Shown here piece after piece: positions 1-9,445 of a stretch of DNA of 64,000 nt (its first letter is position 1; the number at the start of each line of letters is the position of its first letter). The stretch lies in NCBI RefSeq assembly GCF_008801915.1, contig NZ_VZOV01000002.1, forward strand, positions 248,001-312,000, read 5' to 3'. This DNA is from Cupriavidus gilardii (GTDB taxonomy: Bacteria > Pseudomonadota > Gammaproteobacteria > Burkholderiales > Burkholderiaceae). The translations under genes were made by a program, and so were the position numbers. The notes under the pieces are model-generated. The model ran no database searches. It was given only the letters and a program-made list of their open reading frames with translations, and was not told the origin of the DNA.

Positions 1-104
1 ATCTTCATCATTAGCGTTTCTAATCCAGGACAAGGAAGTTTAGTTTTTCTTTTGACCGTGGCAAAGCTAGGCTGACGACCTTCCCACTCGTGCCCGCTCC
101 CCCG

Positions 105-713
105 ATGAAGATCGACATGCCGTTGATGGCCGGCTTCCTCTCCAGCCTGGCGCTGATCATTCCGATCGGCGCGCAGAACGCCTTCGTGCTGCGGCTCGGC
201 ATCCGTCGCCAGCACCGTCTGCCGGTAGCGCTGCTGTGCGCGATGTCGGATGCGCTGCTGATCGGCGTCGGCATCGCCGGCCTCGGGGCGCTGCTGCACG
301 CGCATCCTGGCTGGCTGACGCTGACGCGCTATGGCGGCGCGGCCTTCCTGGCGGTCTATGGCCTGATGGCCGCGCGCCGCGCGCTCGATGCCGGCAAGGT
401 CGAGCTGCAGGCCGCGGCGCCGTTGCCGCTGGCGACGGCGCTGGCAACCTGCCTCGCCTTCACCTTCCTGAACCCGCACGTCTATCTCGATACCGTGGTG
501 CTGCTCGGCGCGCTGGCCAGCCAGCATGGCCGCGATGGCCGCTGGATCTTCGGCATCGGCGCCGCGCTGGCCAGCCTGTCGTGGTTTCTCGCGCTCGCCT
601 ATGGCGCCGGACTGCTGGCGCCGCTGTTCCGCCGCCCACTGGCATGGCGCTGTCTCGACGGCGCGATCGCGGCGGTGATGATCGGTCTGGCCGTGACGCT
701 GGTACTGGGCTAA
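105..713 (+). CDS. argO: ArgO/LysE-family amino-acid exporter
   Basis: Inner-membrane exporter of the LysE/RhtB superfamily, closest in pattern to ArgO, which pumps out arginine and related basic amino acids. Visible family signatures are PIGAQNAFVLRLGIRRQH near the N-terminus and FLNPHVYLDTVVLLG in the middle, with about six hydrophobic segments over roughly 200 residues, the normal family length. ATG at 105 is used; an in-frame GTG at 90 and an ATG at 117 are alternatives. In relatives such exporters often sit beside a divergent LysR-type activator (ArgP/LysG), which would lie beyond the left edge of the window. The substrate is inferred from family resemblance. Confidence 0.85.
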   Translation: MKIDMPLMAGFLSSLALIIPIGAQNAFVLRLGIRRQHRLPVALLCAMSDALLIGVGIAGLGALLHAHPGWLTLTRYGGAAFLAVYGLMAARRALDAGKVELQAAAPLPLATALATCLAFTFLNPHVYLDTVVLLGALASQHGRDGRWIFGIGAALASLSWFLALAYGAGLLAPLFRRPLAWRCLDGAIAAVMIGLAVTLVLG

Positions 714-755
714 GCAGGACGCTCGCGCGGCTTCAATGCGGCCGAATTCTGCATT

Positions 756-769
756 GCACAAATTTGTGC
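756..769. promoter_or_regulatory. Perfect 14-bp palindrome upstream of carbonic anhydrase
   Basis: GCACAAATTTGTGC reads identically on both strands. It sits 43 bp after the exporter stop codon and about 190 bp before the carbonic anhydrase start. No T-run follows, so it is not a factor-independent terminator. A dimeric repressor or activator site is the simplest reading, but the regulator is unknown. Confidence 0.4.
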
Positions 770-962
770 GATGTAACACGGAACTGAGTTTTGCCGCGGC
801 CGGACGAAGAGTTGTTCCGCCGTACGGCACCGCGATCGCGATGCACTGATGCAGTGCGCTAGCGGATTCCGCACTGACGCCGCGCCTGGTTGCCAGCGCT
901 GGCGCCGTGCACGCGGCCGCGGCGGCCGTCCCGTTCCAACCGTCCGCCAGCAAGGAGCCACC

Positions 963-1595
963 ATGGAAGTCGCCAAACGCCTGATGCTCGAGAACCGCGC
1001 CTGGGCCACCGAAGTGTTGTCACGCGATCCCGAACGCTTCAAGCGCCTGGCCGTGCGCCAGGCGCCGGACGTGCTGTGGATCGGCTGTTCGGACAGCCGC
1101 GTGCCCGCGGAGCTGATCACCAATGCCGAGCCGGGCGATCTGTTCGTGCACCGGAACATCGCCAACCTGGTGTGCGAGGACGACCCCAACCTGATGAGCG
1201 TGCTGCAGTACGCGCTGGAAGTGCTGCGCGTCGGCAACGTCATCGTCTGTGGGCATCAGGGCTGCGGCGGCGTACGCGCGTCGCTGGCGCGCGTTCCGGA
1301 GCTGCCGCATGTCGATGCGCGGCTGGACGAGATCCGGCAGGTCTATCGCGCGCATTGCGCCGAGCTCGACCGTCTCGATGGCGACGACGCCCGCACCGCG
1401 CGCCTGGTCGAACTCAATGCGATCGCGCAGGTACGCAAGCTGGCCGAGATGCCGCTGGTCCGCAATGTGTGGGACAGCGGCCGCGCGCTGCGCCTGCATG
1501 CATGGATCTACTCGCTGGAAACAGGTCTGCTCGAGGAGCGGCTGTGCCTGGACGGCACGGAAGCGGCAGCGGACCTGGAACCGCTGGCCGCCTGA
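963..1595 (+). CDS. can: Beta-class carbonic anhydrase
   Basis: Cytoplasmic zinc enzyme interconverting CO2 and bicarbonate. The beta-class zinc and catalytic residues are all present: Cys42, Asp44 and Arg46 in GCSDSRVP, and His98 and Cys101 in CGHQGCGG. At 210 residues it matches the family length. ATG 963 is chosen because AAGGAG lies six bases upstream (952-957); the open frame extends further upstream but without a ribosome site. The SulP transporter starts 35 bp downstream on the same strand, which suggests the pair supplies or traps bicarbonate, a known pairing in proteobacteria. Confidence 0.95.
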   Translation: MEVAKRLMLENRAWATEVLSRDPERFKRLAVRQAPDVLWIGCSDSRVPAELITNAEPGDLFVHRNIANLVCEDDPNLMSVLQYALEVLRVGNVIVCGHQGCGGVRASLARVPELPHVDARLDEIRQVYRAHCAELDRLDGDDARTARLVELNAIAQVRKLAEMPLVRNVWDSGRALRLHAWIYSLETGLLEERLCLDGTEAAADLEPLAA

Positions 1596-1630
1596 CCCCA
1601 TCGACCTGGACCACTGGAAGCCTCCACCCA

Positions 1631-3229
1631 ATGAACTCGGCGCCCCCTACCTCAACCGTTTCCATCCCCTCCTCGCGCGACGCCTATCTGCGCCACCTCG
1701 GCCGCGATATCCCGGCCGGCGTGGTGGTGTTCCTCGTTGCGCTGCCGCTGTGCCTCGGCATCGCGCTGGCCTCCGGCGCACCGTTGCTGTCCGGCCTGCT
1801 GGCCGGCGTGATCGGCGGCGTGGTGGTCGCCATGCTGAGCGGCTCGCAGCTGAGCGTCAGCGGTCCCGCGGCCGGCCTCGTCGTGATCGTCGTCGGCGCG
1901 ATCGCGACGCTCGGCAGCTTTTCGGCCTTCCTGGTCGCCGTGATGCTGGCCGGCGTGCTGCAGATCGTCTTCGCATGGCTGCGCGCCGGCGATATCGCGG
2001 CGCTGGTGCCGTCCGCGGTGATCAAGGGCATGCTGGCCGCGATCGGCCTGCTGCTGATCATCAAGCAATTGCCGGTCGCGCTGGGCCTGCCTCCGTCCGC
2101 GCCGCTGGACAGCCGGCTGGTCGACGAGGCCGGCCTGGCCGAGGCCGCACAGCAGGCGCTCGGCATGGTGTCCGGCAGCAATCTGACGGTGGCCGCGGTG
2201 GCACTGGCAATCCTGGTGCTCTGGGATACCGATTTCATCCGGCAACGCCGGGCGCTGCGCGCGCTGCCCGCGCCGCTGCTGGCGGTGCTGTGGGGCGTGC
2301 TGTACCAGCGCTTCGCGATGCATGCGAGCCCCGATGCCGCGCTGGCGCCCGATCATCTGGTGCAGCTGCCGGCCATCGACGGCCCGGCTTCGCTGCTGGC
2401 CGAACTGGCGCGCCCGGACTTCTCGGCGCTGGGCAATCCGGATCTCTATGTGGTCGCACTGACGCTGGCGATCGTCGCGAGCCTGGAAACGCTGTTGAGT
2501 CTGGAGGCGGTCGACAAGCTCGATCCGATGCGCCGCGTGGCGCCGCCCAACCGCGAGCTGTACGCGCAGGGCGTCGGCAATATCGTGGCGGGCCTGCTTG
2601 GCGCGCTGCCGCTGACCGCGGTGATCGTGCGCAGCTCGGCCAATATCAGCGCGGGCGGACGCACCAAGGTGTCGGCGGTCGTGCATGGCGTGCTGCTGCT
2701 GGCGAGCGTGCTGTTCCTATCGGATCTGCTGCGCTGGATTCCGCTGGCGGCGCTGTCGGCCATCCTGCTGCACGTGGGCTACAAGCTGGCCAAGCCCGCG
2801 CTGTTCGTCGAGGCCTGGCGCAAGGGCCCCGCGCAGGCGCTGCCGTTCGTCGTCACGATCGCGGCGATCCTGGCCACCGACCTGCTGTTCGGCATCGCCA
2901 TCGGCATGGCGGTGGGGATTGCCTTCACGCTGCGCCATCACGCGCAAAGCGCGATCTCGCTGACGCGCTACGAGGACTGCTATCTGCTACGGCTGCACAA
3001 GGACGTGTCGTTCTTCCACAAGGCGCAGCTGCGGCGCCATCTGGCGAAGGTCGAAGCGGGCGGCAAGCTGATCATCGATGCCACCCGTTGCGAGCGCATC
3101 GACCACGATATCGAGGAAACGCTGACCGACTTCCAGCGCGCCGCGCGGGTGGCGGGCATCGATGTCACGCTGCGCACGCCGGGGCCGGCGTCGCGCGTGC
3201 CGAGGGCATTGGCCGCCGCCGGGTCGTAG
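1631..3229 (+). CDS. SulP-family anion transporter, probable bicarbonate permease
   Basis: Inner-membrane transporter of about 532 residues. The N-terminal three quarters is a chain of hydrophobic segments starting with GVVVFLVALPLCLGIALASG, followed by the typical SulP segments LSGSQLSVSGPAAGL and ETLLSLEAVDKLDP. The last ~90 residues form a soluble STAS-like domain (KLIIDATRCERIDHDIEETL). SulP proteins carry sulfate, bicarbonate or dicarboxylates. Lying directly behind a carbonic anhydrase favours bicarbonate, but this is inference from context. GGAAG at about 1616 precedes ATG 1631. The two genes are probably one transcript. Confidence 0.85.
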   Translation: MNSAPPTSTVSIPSSRDAYLRHLGRDIPAGVVVFLVALPLCLGIALASGAPLLSGLLAGVIGGVVVAMLSGSQLSVSGPAAGLVVIVVGAIATLGSFSAFLVAVMLAGVLQIVFAWLRAGDIAALVPSAVIKGMLAAIGLLLIIKQLPVALGLPPSAPLDSRLVDEAGLAEAAQQALGMVSGSNLTVAAVALAILVLWDTDFIRQRRALRALPAPLLAVLWGVLYQRFAMHASPDAALAPDHLVQLPAIDGPASLLAELARPDFSALGNPDLYVVALTLAIVASLETLLSLEAVDKLDPMRRVAPPNRELYAQGVGNIVAGLLGALPLTAVIVRSSANISAGGRTKVSAVVHGVLLLASVLFLSDLLRWIPLAALSAILLHVGYKLAKPALFVEAWRKGPAQALPFVVTIAAILATDLLFGIAIGMAVGIAFTLRHHAQSAISLTRYEDCYLLRLHKDVSFFHKAQLRRHLAKVEAGGKLIIDATRCERIDHDIEETLTDFQRAARVAGIDVTLRTPGPASRVPRALAAAGS

Positions 3230-3231
3230 CG

Positions 3232-3257
3232 GCCGCCCGCGTTGCGACGCGGGCGGC
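3232..3257. terminator. GC-rich hairpin behind the SulP gene
   Basis: Perfect 10-bp stem GCCGCCCGCG / CGCGGGCGGC with a six-base loop, starting two bases after the SulP stop codon and lying between the convergent SulP and parC genes. There is no T-run, so termination here, if any, would be weak or Rho-assisted. Confidence 0.35.
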
Positions 3258-3328
3258 GAGCGGGCGGGCGGCCGGTCAGTCAACCACCGGCAAATCAACC
3301 GGCGATCAACCCGCCCATCCAGCGGGCA

Positions 3329-5653
3329 TCAATCGGCCTTGACCGGCTCGATCGCCATCTCCTTGAGCTTGAGCTCGACCGCCTTGCCCTTGCGCGCGCG
3401 CTTGCCGACATAGGGCAGCAGATTGGCGCCGGCCAGCTTCTGCGACGACGCCTTGCCGCCGCGGCCCAGCCCGGACACCATCAGTCCGGGCGCGCCCACC
3501 GCGGCGACCTGCTGCAGCGTTTCCTTCGGCTCGAGCTCCATCAGGATCACGCCGCGTCCGCCGCCGGACAGCACCTTGATCTCGTCGAGCGCGATCAGCA
3601 GCAGGCGGCCGTTGCCCGACAGGCAGGCGACGTGCGTGGCCTCATCGCCGATCGGCGCGGGCGCCAGCGGCGCGTCGCCGTCGTCCAGCGTCAGGAACGA
3701 CTTGCCGCCCTTCTGCCGGCTGATCATGTCGCCGACCTTGCTCTGGAAGCCGTTGCCGCCGCGCGTGGCGATCAGCATGCGCTGCTCCGCCGTACCGGCG
3801 AAGGTATGCGCGATCTGCGTGCCCGCCTGCAGCTCGACCAGCGTGGTCAGCGGCACGCCGTCGCCGCGCCCGCCGGGCAGGCCGGCGACCGGCACCGAAT
3901 AGACGCGGCCATTGGTGCCAAAAGCCAGCAGCACGTCGATCGTGCGGCATTCGAAGGTGCGGTACAGCGCGTCGCCAGCCTTGAAGGCGAACTGCTGTGG
4001 ATCGTGCCCATGGCCCTGGCGCGTGCGCACCCAGCCCTTCTGCGACACCACCACGGTCACCGGTTCGTCGATCACGCGCACCTCGGCGGCGGCGCGGCGC
4101 TCTTCCTGGATCAGCGTGCGGCGCGGGTCCTTGTCGGCCGGGCTGTACTGCCTGGCGTCGGCCTCGATCTCCTTGACGATGCGACGGCGCATCATGGTCT
4201 CGGACTTGAGCAGCACGTCGAGGTCGGCCTGTTCTTCGCGCAGGTCCTTCAGCTCCTGCTCGATGCGGATCGACTCCAGCCGGGCCAACTGGCGCAGCCG
4301 GATTTCGAGGATGTCCTCGGCCTGGCGCTCGGACAGGCCGAACGCCTGCATCAGCGCGGGCTTGGGCTCGTCGCCTTCGCGGATGATGCGGATCACCTCG
4401 TCGATGTTGAGCAGCACCAGCATCCGGCCTTCGAGGATATGGATGCGGTCCTCGACCTTGGCCAGCCGATGGCGGCTGCGGCGAGTCACCGTCTCGAAGC
4501 GGAAGGCGATCCATTCGCGCAGGATCTCGGCGAGCCCCTTCTGCCGCGGACGGCCGTCGGTGCCGATCATCACTAGGTTGATCGGCGCGCCGGTCTCGAG
4601 GCTGGTATGCGCGAGCAGCGTCTGCGCGAATTCCTGCTGATCGATGTTCTTGCTCTTCGGCTCGAACACCAGCCGCACCGGCGCATCCTTGCCGGACTCG
4701 TCGCGCACCGCGTCGAGCACGCCGAGCATGGTCTGCTTCAGCTGCAGCTGCTCGGGCGTCAGCGACTTCTTGCCGGCGCGCACCTTCGGATTGGTCAGTT
4801 CCTCGATTTCCTCGAGCACCTTCTGCGCCGAGGTGCCGGGCGGCAGCTCGTTGACCACCAGCTGCCACTGGCCGCGCGCCATGTCCTCGATGACCCAGCG
4901 CGCGCGCACCTTCAGGCTGCCGCGGCCGCTCTCGTAGATCTGCGCGATGTCGGCCGGCGACGAGATGATCTGGCCGCCGCCGGGATAGTCCGGGCCCGGC
5001 ATCAGCGCCAGCAGCTCTGCCAGCGTGATGTTCGGATTGCGGATCATCGCGACCGTGGCCGCGGCGACCTCGCGCAGATTGTGCGGCGGGATTTCGGTGG
5101 CCATGCCGACCGCGATGCCCGACGCGCCGTTGAGCAGCACGAACGGCAGCCGCGCCGGCAGCAGCCTGGGCTCTTCCATCGAGCCGTCGTAGTTCGGCGC
5201 GAAGTCGACCGTGCCCTGGTCGATCTCGTCGAGCAGCAGCCGCGCGATCGGCGTCAGCCGCGCCTCGGTGTAGCGCATCGCCGCCGCGCCATCGCCGTCG
5301 CGCGAGCCGAAGTTGCCCTGGCCGTCGATCAGCGGATAGCGCAGCGAGAAGTCCTGCGCCAGCCGCACCAGCGCGTCGTAGGCCGACTGGTCGCCGTGCG
5401 GGTGGAATTTGCCCAGCACGTCGCCGACCACGCGCGCCGACTTGACCGGCTTGGCGTCGGCGCGCAGGCCCATCTCGTGCATCGCGAACAGGATGCGGCG
5501 CTGCACCGGCTTCTGGCCGTCGGCCACCTCCGGCAGCGCGCGGCCCTTGACCACGCTGATCGCGTAGTCCAGATAGGCGCGTTCGGCGTAATGGGCGAGC
5601 GTCAGCGAATCGGCCGGCTCGTCGGGTTGAAACGTAATGTCTTGTTGTTCCAT
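3329..5653 (-). CDS. parC: DNA topoisomerase IV subunit A (ParC)
   Basis: Cleaves and rejoins DNA in the ParC2ParE2 topoisomerase that unlinks daughter chromosomes. Catalytic Tyr128 lies in [11 protein letters not shown] and the quinolone-determining segment is [17 protein letters not shown] (81-97). The lone GyrA-type C-terminal region and the 774-residue length fit ParC better than GyrA. Start ATG 5653 is 29 bp behind the parE stop, so parE and parC form an operon. At the position of E. coli ParC Ser80 this protein has Gln89. My recollection is that related betaproteobacteria share this, so it is probably a lineage trait rather than a selected resistance mutation. Confidence 0.95.
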   Translation of the reverse strand: MEQQDITFQPDEPADSLTLAHYAERAYLDYAISVVKGRALPEVADGQKPVQRRILFAMHEMGLRADAKPVKSARVVGDVLGKFHPHGDQSAYDALVRLAQDFSLRYPLIDGQGNFGSRDGDGAAAMRYTEARLTPIARLLLDEIDQGTVDFAPNYDGSMEEPRLLPARLPFVLLNGASGIAVGMATEIPPHNLREVAAATVAMIRNPNITLAELLALMPGPDYPGGGQIISSPADIAQIYESGRGSLKVRARWVIEDMARGQWQLVVNELPPGTSAQKVLEEIEELTNPKVRAGKKSLTPEQLQLKQTMLGVLDAVRDESGKDAPVRLVFEPKSKNIDQQEFAQTLLAHTSLETGAPINLVMIGTDGRPRQKGLAEILREWIAFRFETVTRRSRHRLAKVEDRIHILEGRMLVLLNIDEVIRIIREGDEPKPALMQAFGLSERQAEDILEIRLRQLARLESIRIEQELKDLREEQADLDVLLKSETMMRRRIVKEIEADARQYSPADKDPRRTLIQEERRAAAEVRVIDEPVTVVVSQKGWVRTRQGHGHDPQQFAFKAGDALYRTFECRTIDVLLAFGTNGRVYSVPVAGLPGGRGDGVPLTTLVELQAGTQIAHTFAGTAEQRMLIATRGGNGFQSKVGDMISRQKGGKSFLTLDDGDAPLAPAPIGDEATHVACLSGNGRLLLIALDEIKVLSGGGRGVILMELEPKETLQQVAAVGAPGLMVSGLGRGGKASSQKLAGANLLPYVGKRARKGKAVELKLKEMAIEPVKAD

Positions 5654-5682
5654 GGATGCTCAATACCTGCCGTCAGCGGCGA

Positions 5683-7686
5683 TCAGATGTCGGCCACGAC
5701 TTCGTTGCCGCGTTCCTCGAGCCAGTTGCGCCGCTGCGCGGCCTCGCCCTTGCCCATCAGCATGTTCATCACGCCGACCGTCTTCGGCAGGTCGTACTCG
5801 CCGAGCGCCACCGGCAGCAGCCGGCGCGTATCGGGGTTCATCGTGGTCTCCCACAGCTGCTCGGCGCTCATCTCGCCCAGGCCCTTGAAGCGCGAGATCT
5901 GCCACGCGCCTTCCTTGACGCCGTCCTTGATCAGCTTGTCCTGGATCGCCTCGAGCTCGCCGTCATCGAGCGCGTACAGCTTCTGCGCGGGCTTCTTGCC
6001 GCGCGCCGGCGCGTCGACGCGATACAGCGGCGGACGCGCGACATAGACGTTGCCCTGCTCGATCAGCTTGGGGAAATGGCGGAAGAACAGCGTCAGCAGC
6101 AGCACCTGGATGTGCGCGCCGTCGACGTCGGCGTCCGACAGGATGCAGATCTTGCCGTAGCGCAGGTTCGACAGGTCCGGCTCGTCGTCCGGGCCGTGCG
6201 GGTCCACGCCGATCGCCACCGCGATGTCGTGCACCTCGTTGTTGGCGAACAGGCGGTCGCGCTCCGTCTCCCAGGTGTTCAGCACCTTGCCGCGCAGCGG
6301 CAGGATCGCCTGGAACTCCTTGTCGCGGCCCATCTTGGCCGAGCCGCCCGCCGAGTCGCCCTCGACCAGGAACAGCTCGTTGCGCGACACGTCGGTCGAT
6401 TCGCAGTCGGTCAGCTTGCCGGGCAGCACGGCCACGCCGGAGCCCTTCTTCTTCTCGACCTTCTGCGCGGCGCGCGTGCGCGCCTGGGCCTGGCGAATCA
6501 CCAGCTCGGCGAGCTTCTTGCCATAGTCGACATGGTGGTTCAGCCACAGCTCCAGCGCCGGGCGGCTGAAGGTCGAGACCAGCCGCACCGCGTCGCGGCT
6601 GTTCAGCCGTTCCTTGATCTGGCCCTGGAACTGCGGGTCCAGCACCTTGGCCGACAGCACGAACGAGGCGCGCGCGAACACGTCCTCGGACATCAGCTTG
6701 ACGCCCTTGGGCAGCAACGCGTGCATCTCGATAAAGCTCTTGACCGCCTGGAACAGTCCCTCGCGCAGGCCGGACTCGTGCGTGCCGCCGGCCGGCGTCG
6801 GAATCAGGTTCACATAGGACTCGCGCACCGGCGCGCCTTCCTCGGTCCAGGCCACCACCCACGACGCGCCCTCGCCCTCCGCGAAGCCTTCCTCGCCGGC
6901 ATTGGCGTCCGGATCGGCGAAATGCTCGCCCTCGAACATCGGGATCACCAGCTCGGCGCCGCTGCCTTGCGCCAGCGCCTCGATCAGATAGCCCTTCAGG
7001 CCCTGGTCGTACTGCCAGGTCTGCACGGTCGGCTCCTGGCCGCCGCTCTTCTCGACGACCAGCGTGACCTTGACCCCGGGCAGCAGTACCGCCTTGCTGC
7101 GCAGCAGGCGCTGCAGCTCGGCCAGCGGAATCGTCGCCGAATCGAAGTACCTGGCGTCGGGCCAGACCTGCACGCGGGTGCCGTTCTTCTTCTCGCCGCG
7201 CTCGATCTTGCGCGTGGTCAGCGGCGTGGTCACGTCCCCGCCGGAGAAGGTCAGCGTCGAAAAATTGCCGTCGCGCCAGACCGAGACATCCAGCCGCGTA
7301 GACAGCGCGTTGGTCACCGACACGCCGACGCCGTGCAGGCCGCCGGAGAACGCATAGGCGCCGCCCTTGCCCTTGTCGAACTTGCCGCCCGCGTGCAGCC
7401 GCGTGAAGACGATCTCGACGACCGGCACCTTTTCCTCGGGATGGATGCCGACCGGAATGCCGCGGCCGTCGTCCTCGACGCTGACGCTGCCATCGCGATG
7501 CAGCGTGACGACGATCTCGCTGCCGAAGCCGCCCAGCGCCTCGTCGGAGGCGTTGTCGATGACCTCCTGCACGATGTGCAGCGGGTTATCGGTGCGGGTG
7601 TACATGCCGGGTCGTTGCTTGACCGGCTCCAGTCCTTTCAGGACGCGGATGGAGGATTCGCTGTACTGACTGGGTTTGCTCGCCAT
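5683..7686 (-). CDS. parE: DNA topoisomerase IV subunit B (ParE)
   Basis: ATPase subunit of topoisomerase IV. The GHKL ATP site is clear: EVIDNASDEALGG, DDGRGIPVGIHPEE and GGLHGVGVSVTNALS. Downstream are the TOPRIM motifs LVEGDSAGGSAKMGRD and ILSDADVDGAH. ATG 7686 gives 667 residues, close to the family norm, and begins at MASKPSQYSESSIRVL; the open frame runs on upstream but has no family similarity there. First gene of the parE-parC operon, divergent from the MFS transporter gene. Confidence 0.95.
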   Translation of the reverse strand: MASKPSQYSESSIRVLKGLEPVKQRPGMYTRTDNPLHIVQEVIDNASDEALGGFGSEIVVTLHRDGSVSVEDDGRGIPVGIHPEEKVPVVEIVFTRLHAGGKFDKGKGGAYAFSGGLHGVGVSVTNALSTRLDVSVWRDGNFSTLTFSGGDVTTPLTTRKIERGEKKNGTRVQVWPDARYFDSATIPLAELQRLLRSKAVLLPGVKVTLVVEKSGGQEPTVQTWQYDQGLKGYLIEALAQGSGAELVIPMFEGEHFADPDANAGEEGFAEGEGASWVVAWTEEGAPVRESYVNLIPTPAGGTHESGLREGLFQAVKSFIEMHALLPKGVKLMSEDVFARASFVLSAKVLDPQFQGQIKERLNSRDAVRLVSTFSRPALELWLNHHVDYGKKLAELVIRQAQARTRAAQKVEKKKGSGVAVLPGKLTDCESTDVSRNELFLVEGDSAGGSAKMGRDKEFQAILPLRGKVLNTWETERDRLFANNEVHDIAVAIGVDPHGPDDEPDLSNLRYGKICILSDADVDGAHIQVLLLTLFFRHFPKLIEQGNVYVARPPLYRVDAPARGKKPAQKLYALDDGELEAIQDKLIKDGVKEGAWQISRFKGLGEMSAEQLWETTMNPDTRRLLPVALGEYDLPKTVGVMNMLMGKGEAAQRRNWLEERGNEVVADI

Positions 7687-8068
7687 GGAGTCGTTACGAA
7701 AGTGGGAATCGCGGCCGCCGGACATCCGCATCGGGAGGGCCGGCCAGGCCGGGCAGCCTGCATTGTAATGGAACGCCGGGGCCGCCAATCCCGCAATTGC
7801 CGCGAGATTGGCACCGGTCCAGGCCCCGTTCAGCGTGCCGTCCAGCGGCGGCGGACGGTCCGGCTGCTGCCCGTGCCGGTCCTTGCCGGTGCGTCCCGCG
7901 GGCCACCCGGCCCGCATAAAACCCTGGCCGCCCGGGTGAATTCGGCGGCGGCCGACGCGCCTTTTCGATGCGGAGTACACTCGCCAGCACGATTGCCCGG
8001 CAGGGCAAGACGACGGCAACGAACAAGACAACAACGACAACGGCAACACCCTCCGAACCGAGCCACAC
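7687..8068. other. Divergent parE / MFS intergenic region
   Basis: 382 bp without a credible gene. It must hold promoters for both flanking genes. TACAAT read on the minus strand (7767 to 7762) is a fair -10 box for parE, about 76 bp before its start. TACACT at 7976-7981 is a possible -10 for the MFS gene. Neither has a good -35 hexamer. Confidence 0.4.
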
Positions 8069-9280
8069 ATGCCAAGAAAAGAACTCTCCCTGACCACCGT
8101 GCTGATCTGCGGCGGCCTGCTCGTCACGCTGTCGATGGGCATCCGCCACGGCTTCGGCCTGTTCAACCTGCCGATCACCCAGGCGCACGGCTGGAGCCGC
8201 GAAACCTTCGCCTTCGCGCTGGCGCTGCAGAACCTGATGTGGGGCGCGGCGCAGCCCTTCGCCGGCGCGCTGGCCGACAAGTTCGGCGCGCTCAAGGTGA
8301 TGCTGGTCGGCGTGGCGCTGTACGTGGCGGGGCTGGTGGTGATGGCGATGGCCAGCAGCGGCACCGCGTTCGCTTCGGGCGCCGGCATCATGATCGGCAT
8401 CGCGCAGGCGGGCACGACCTACAGCGTGGTCTATGGCGTGATCGGCCGCGTCGCCAGTCCCGAGAAACGGGTCTGGGCCATGGGCATCGCCGCCGCGGCC
8501 GGCTCCTTCGGCCAGTTCCTGATGATCCCGGTCGAACAGAGCCTGATTTCGGGCGTGGGCTGGCAGAACGCGCTGTTCGTGCTGGCGGTGATGGCCTGCA
8601 TGATGCTGCCGCTGGCGATCGCCTTGCGCGAACCGGACCAGGGCGCCGTGGCGCACGGCCATCGCCAGACCATCGGCCAGGCGGTCAAGGAGGCGTTCGG
8701 CAACCGCAACTTCCAGCTGCTGACGCTGGGCTACTTCGTCTGCGGCTTCCAGGTCGTCTTCATCGGCGTGCACCTGGCGCCGTACCTGAAGGACCGCGGC
8801 TTCACCGATCCCAAGGTCGCCACCGTGGCGCTGGCGCTGATCGGGCTGTTCAATGTGTTCGGAACCTATACTGCCGGCGCGCTGGGCCAGCGCATGCCCA
8901 AGCGCTACCTGCTGTCGTTCATCTACCTGAGCCGCTCGATCGTGATCGCCGCCTATCTGCTGCTGCCGCTGTCGGCGTTCAGCACCTGGGTGTTCGCCGC
9001 GGTCATGGGCGCGCTGTGGCTGTCGACCGTGCCGCTGACCAACGGCATCATCGCGCAGGTGTTCGGCGTGCAGTATCTGTCGATGCTGTCGGGCGTGGTG
9101 TTCTTCTCGCACCAGATCGGCAGCTTCCTCGGCGCGTGGCTGGGCGGCTATCTGTACGACCGCACCGGCGCCTACGACATCGTCTGGGGCATCGCGATCG
9201 CGCTCGGCGTGGTGGCGGCGCTGGTCAATCTGCCGATCCGCGAGCAGGCGCTGGTGCGCCCGCAGGCGGCGGCCGCCTGA
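8069..9280 (+). CDS. MFS transporter, oxalate/formate-antiporter-like
   Basis: Twelve-segment major facilitator protein of 403 residues. The N-terminal half carries GMSMGIRHGFGLF-like first-helix features (LSMGIRHGFGLFNLPI) and the loop GALADKFGALKVMLVG, the usual MFS A-motif position. The pattern resembles the monocarboxylate/OFA branch that moves small organic acids, but the substrate cannot be told. The stop codon is followed two bases later by a 43-codon membrane-peptide gene, so the two are probably translated together. Confidence 0.8.
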   Translation: MPRKELSLTTVLICGGLLVTLSMGIRHGFGLFNLPITQAHGWSRETFAFALALQNLMWGAAQPFAGALADKFGALKVMLVGVALYVAGLVVMAMASSGTAFASGAGIMIGIAQAGTTYSVVYGVIGRVASPEKRVWAMGIAAAAGSFGQFLMIPVEQSLISGVGWQNALFVLAVMACMMLPLAIALREPDQGAVAHGHRQTIGQAVKEAFGNRNFQLLTLGYFVCGFQVVFIGVHLAPYLKDRGFTDPKVATVALALIGLFNVFGTYTAGALGQRMPKRYLLSFIYLSRSIVIAAYLLLPLSAFSTWVFAAVMGALWLSTVPLTNGIIAQVFGVQYLSMLSGVVFFSHQIGSFLGAWLGGYLYDRTGAYDIVWGIAIALGVVAALVNLPIREQALVRPQAAAA

Positions 9281-9282
9281 CC

Positions 9283-9414
9283 ATGACGACGCGCGTGCTG
9301 CGGATCATGGGCGCCGCCACGCTGGCGGCGGCGCTGGTGCTCGGCTTTATCGGTTATCTGCAGCCGGCGTTCATGGTCGATCTGACCAATATGGTGCTGG
9401 CGTGGTGCGGGTGA
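9283..9414 (+). CDS. Small single-span membrane protein coupled to MFS gene
   Basis: A 43-residue frame (MTTRVLRIMGAATLAAALV start) beginning two bases after the MFS stop codon. It has a basic N-terminus, a hydrophobic segment at about residues 9-25 and a second mildly hydrophobic stretch ending LAWCG. The spacing implies translational coupling. Small one-helix proteins are known partners of some transporters. No family is recognised; it is called because of spacing, codon usage like its neighbours and a clear membrane profile. Confidence 0.55.
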   Translation: MTTRVLRIMGAATLAAALVLGFIGYLQPAFMVDLTNMVLAWCG

Positions 9415-9445
9415 GAAATTTGGGCGCCCAATGCCGTCTCCCCCG

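Noticed and set aside
849..962. Upstream extension of carbonic anhydrase
   Set aside because: The extra residues are Arg-rich with no similarity, and a clear AAGGAG lies before ATG 963.
3242..6046. Long plus-strand open frames opposite parC
   Set aside because: Shadow frames with Arg/His/Leu-rich sequence typical of antisense GC-rich DNA. parC is certain on the minus strand.
5656..9414. A 1,252-codon plus-strand open frame across parC-parE and beyond
   Set aside because: It is antisense to parE for most of its length. It shows only high-GC third-position bias and no domain; the real genes on the other strand are unambiguous. Only its last 43 codons are kept, as the small membrane protein.
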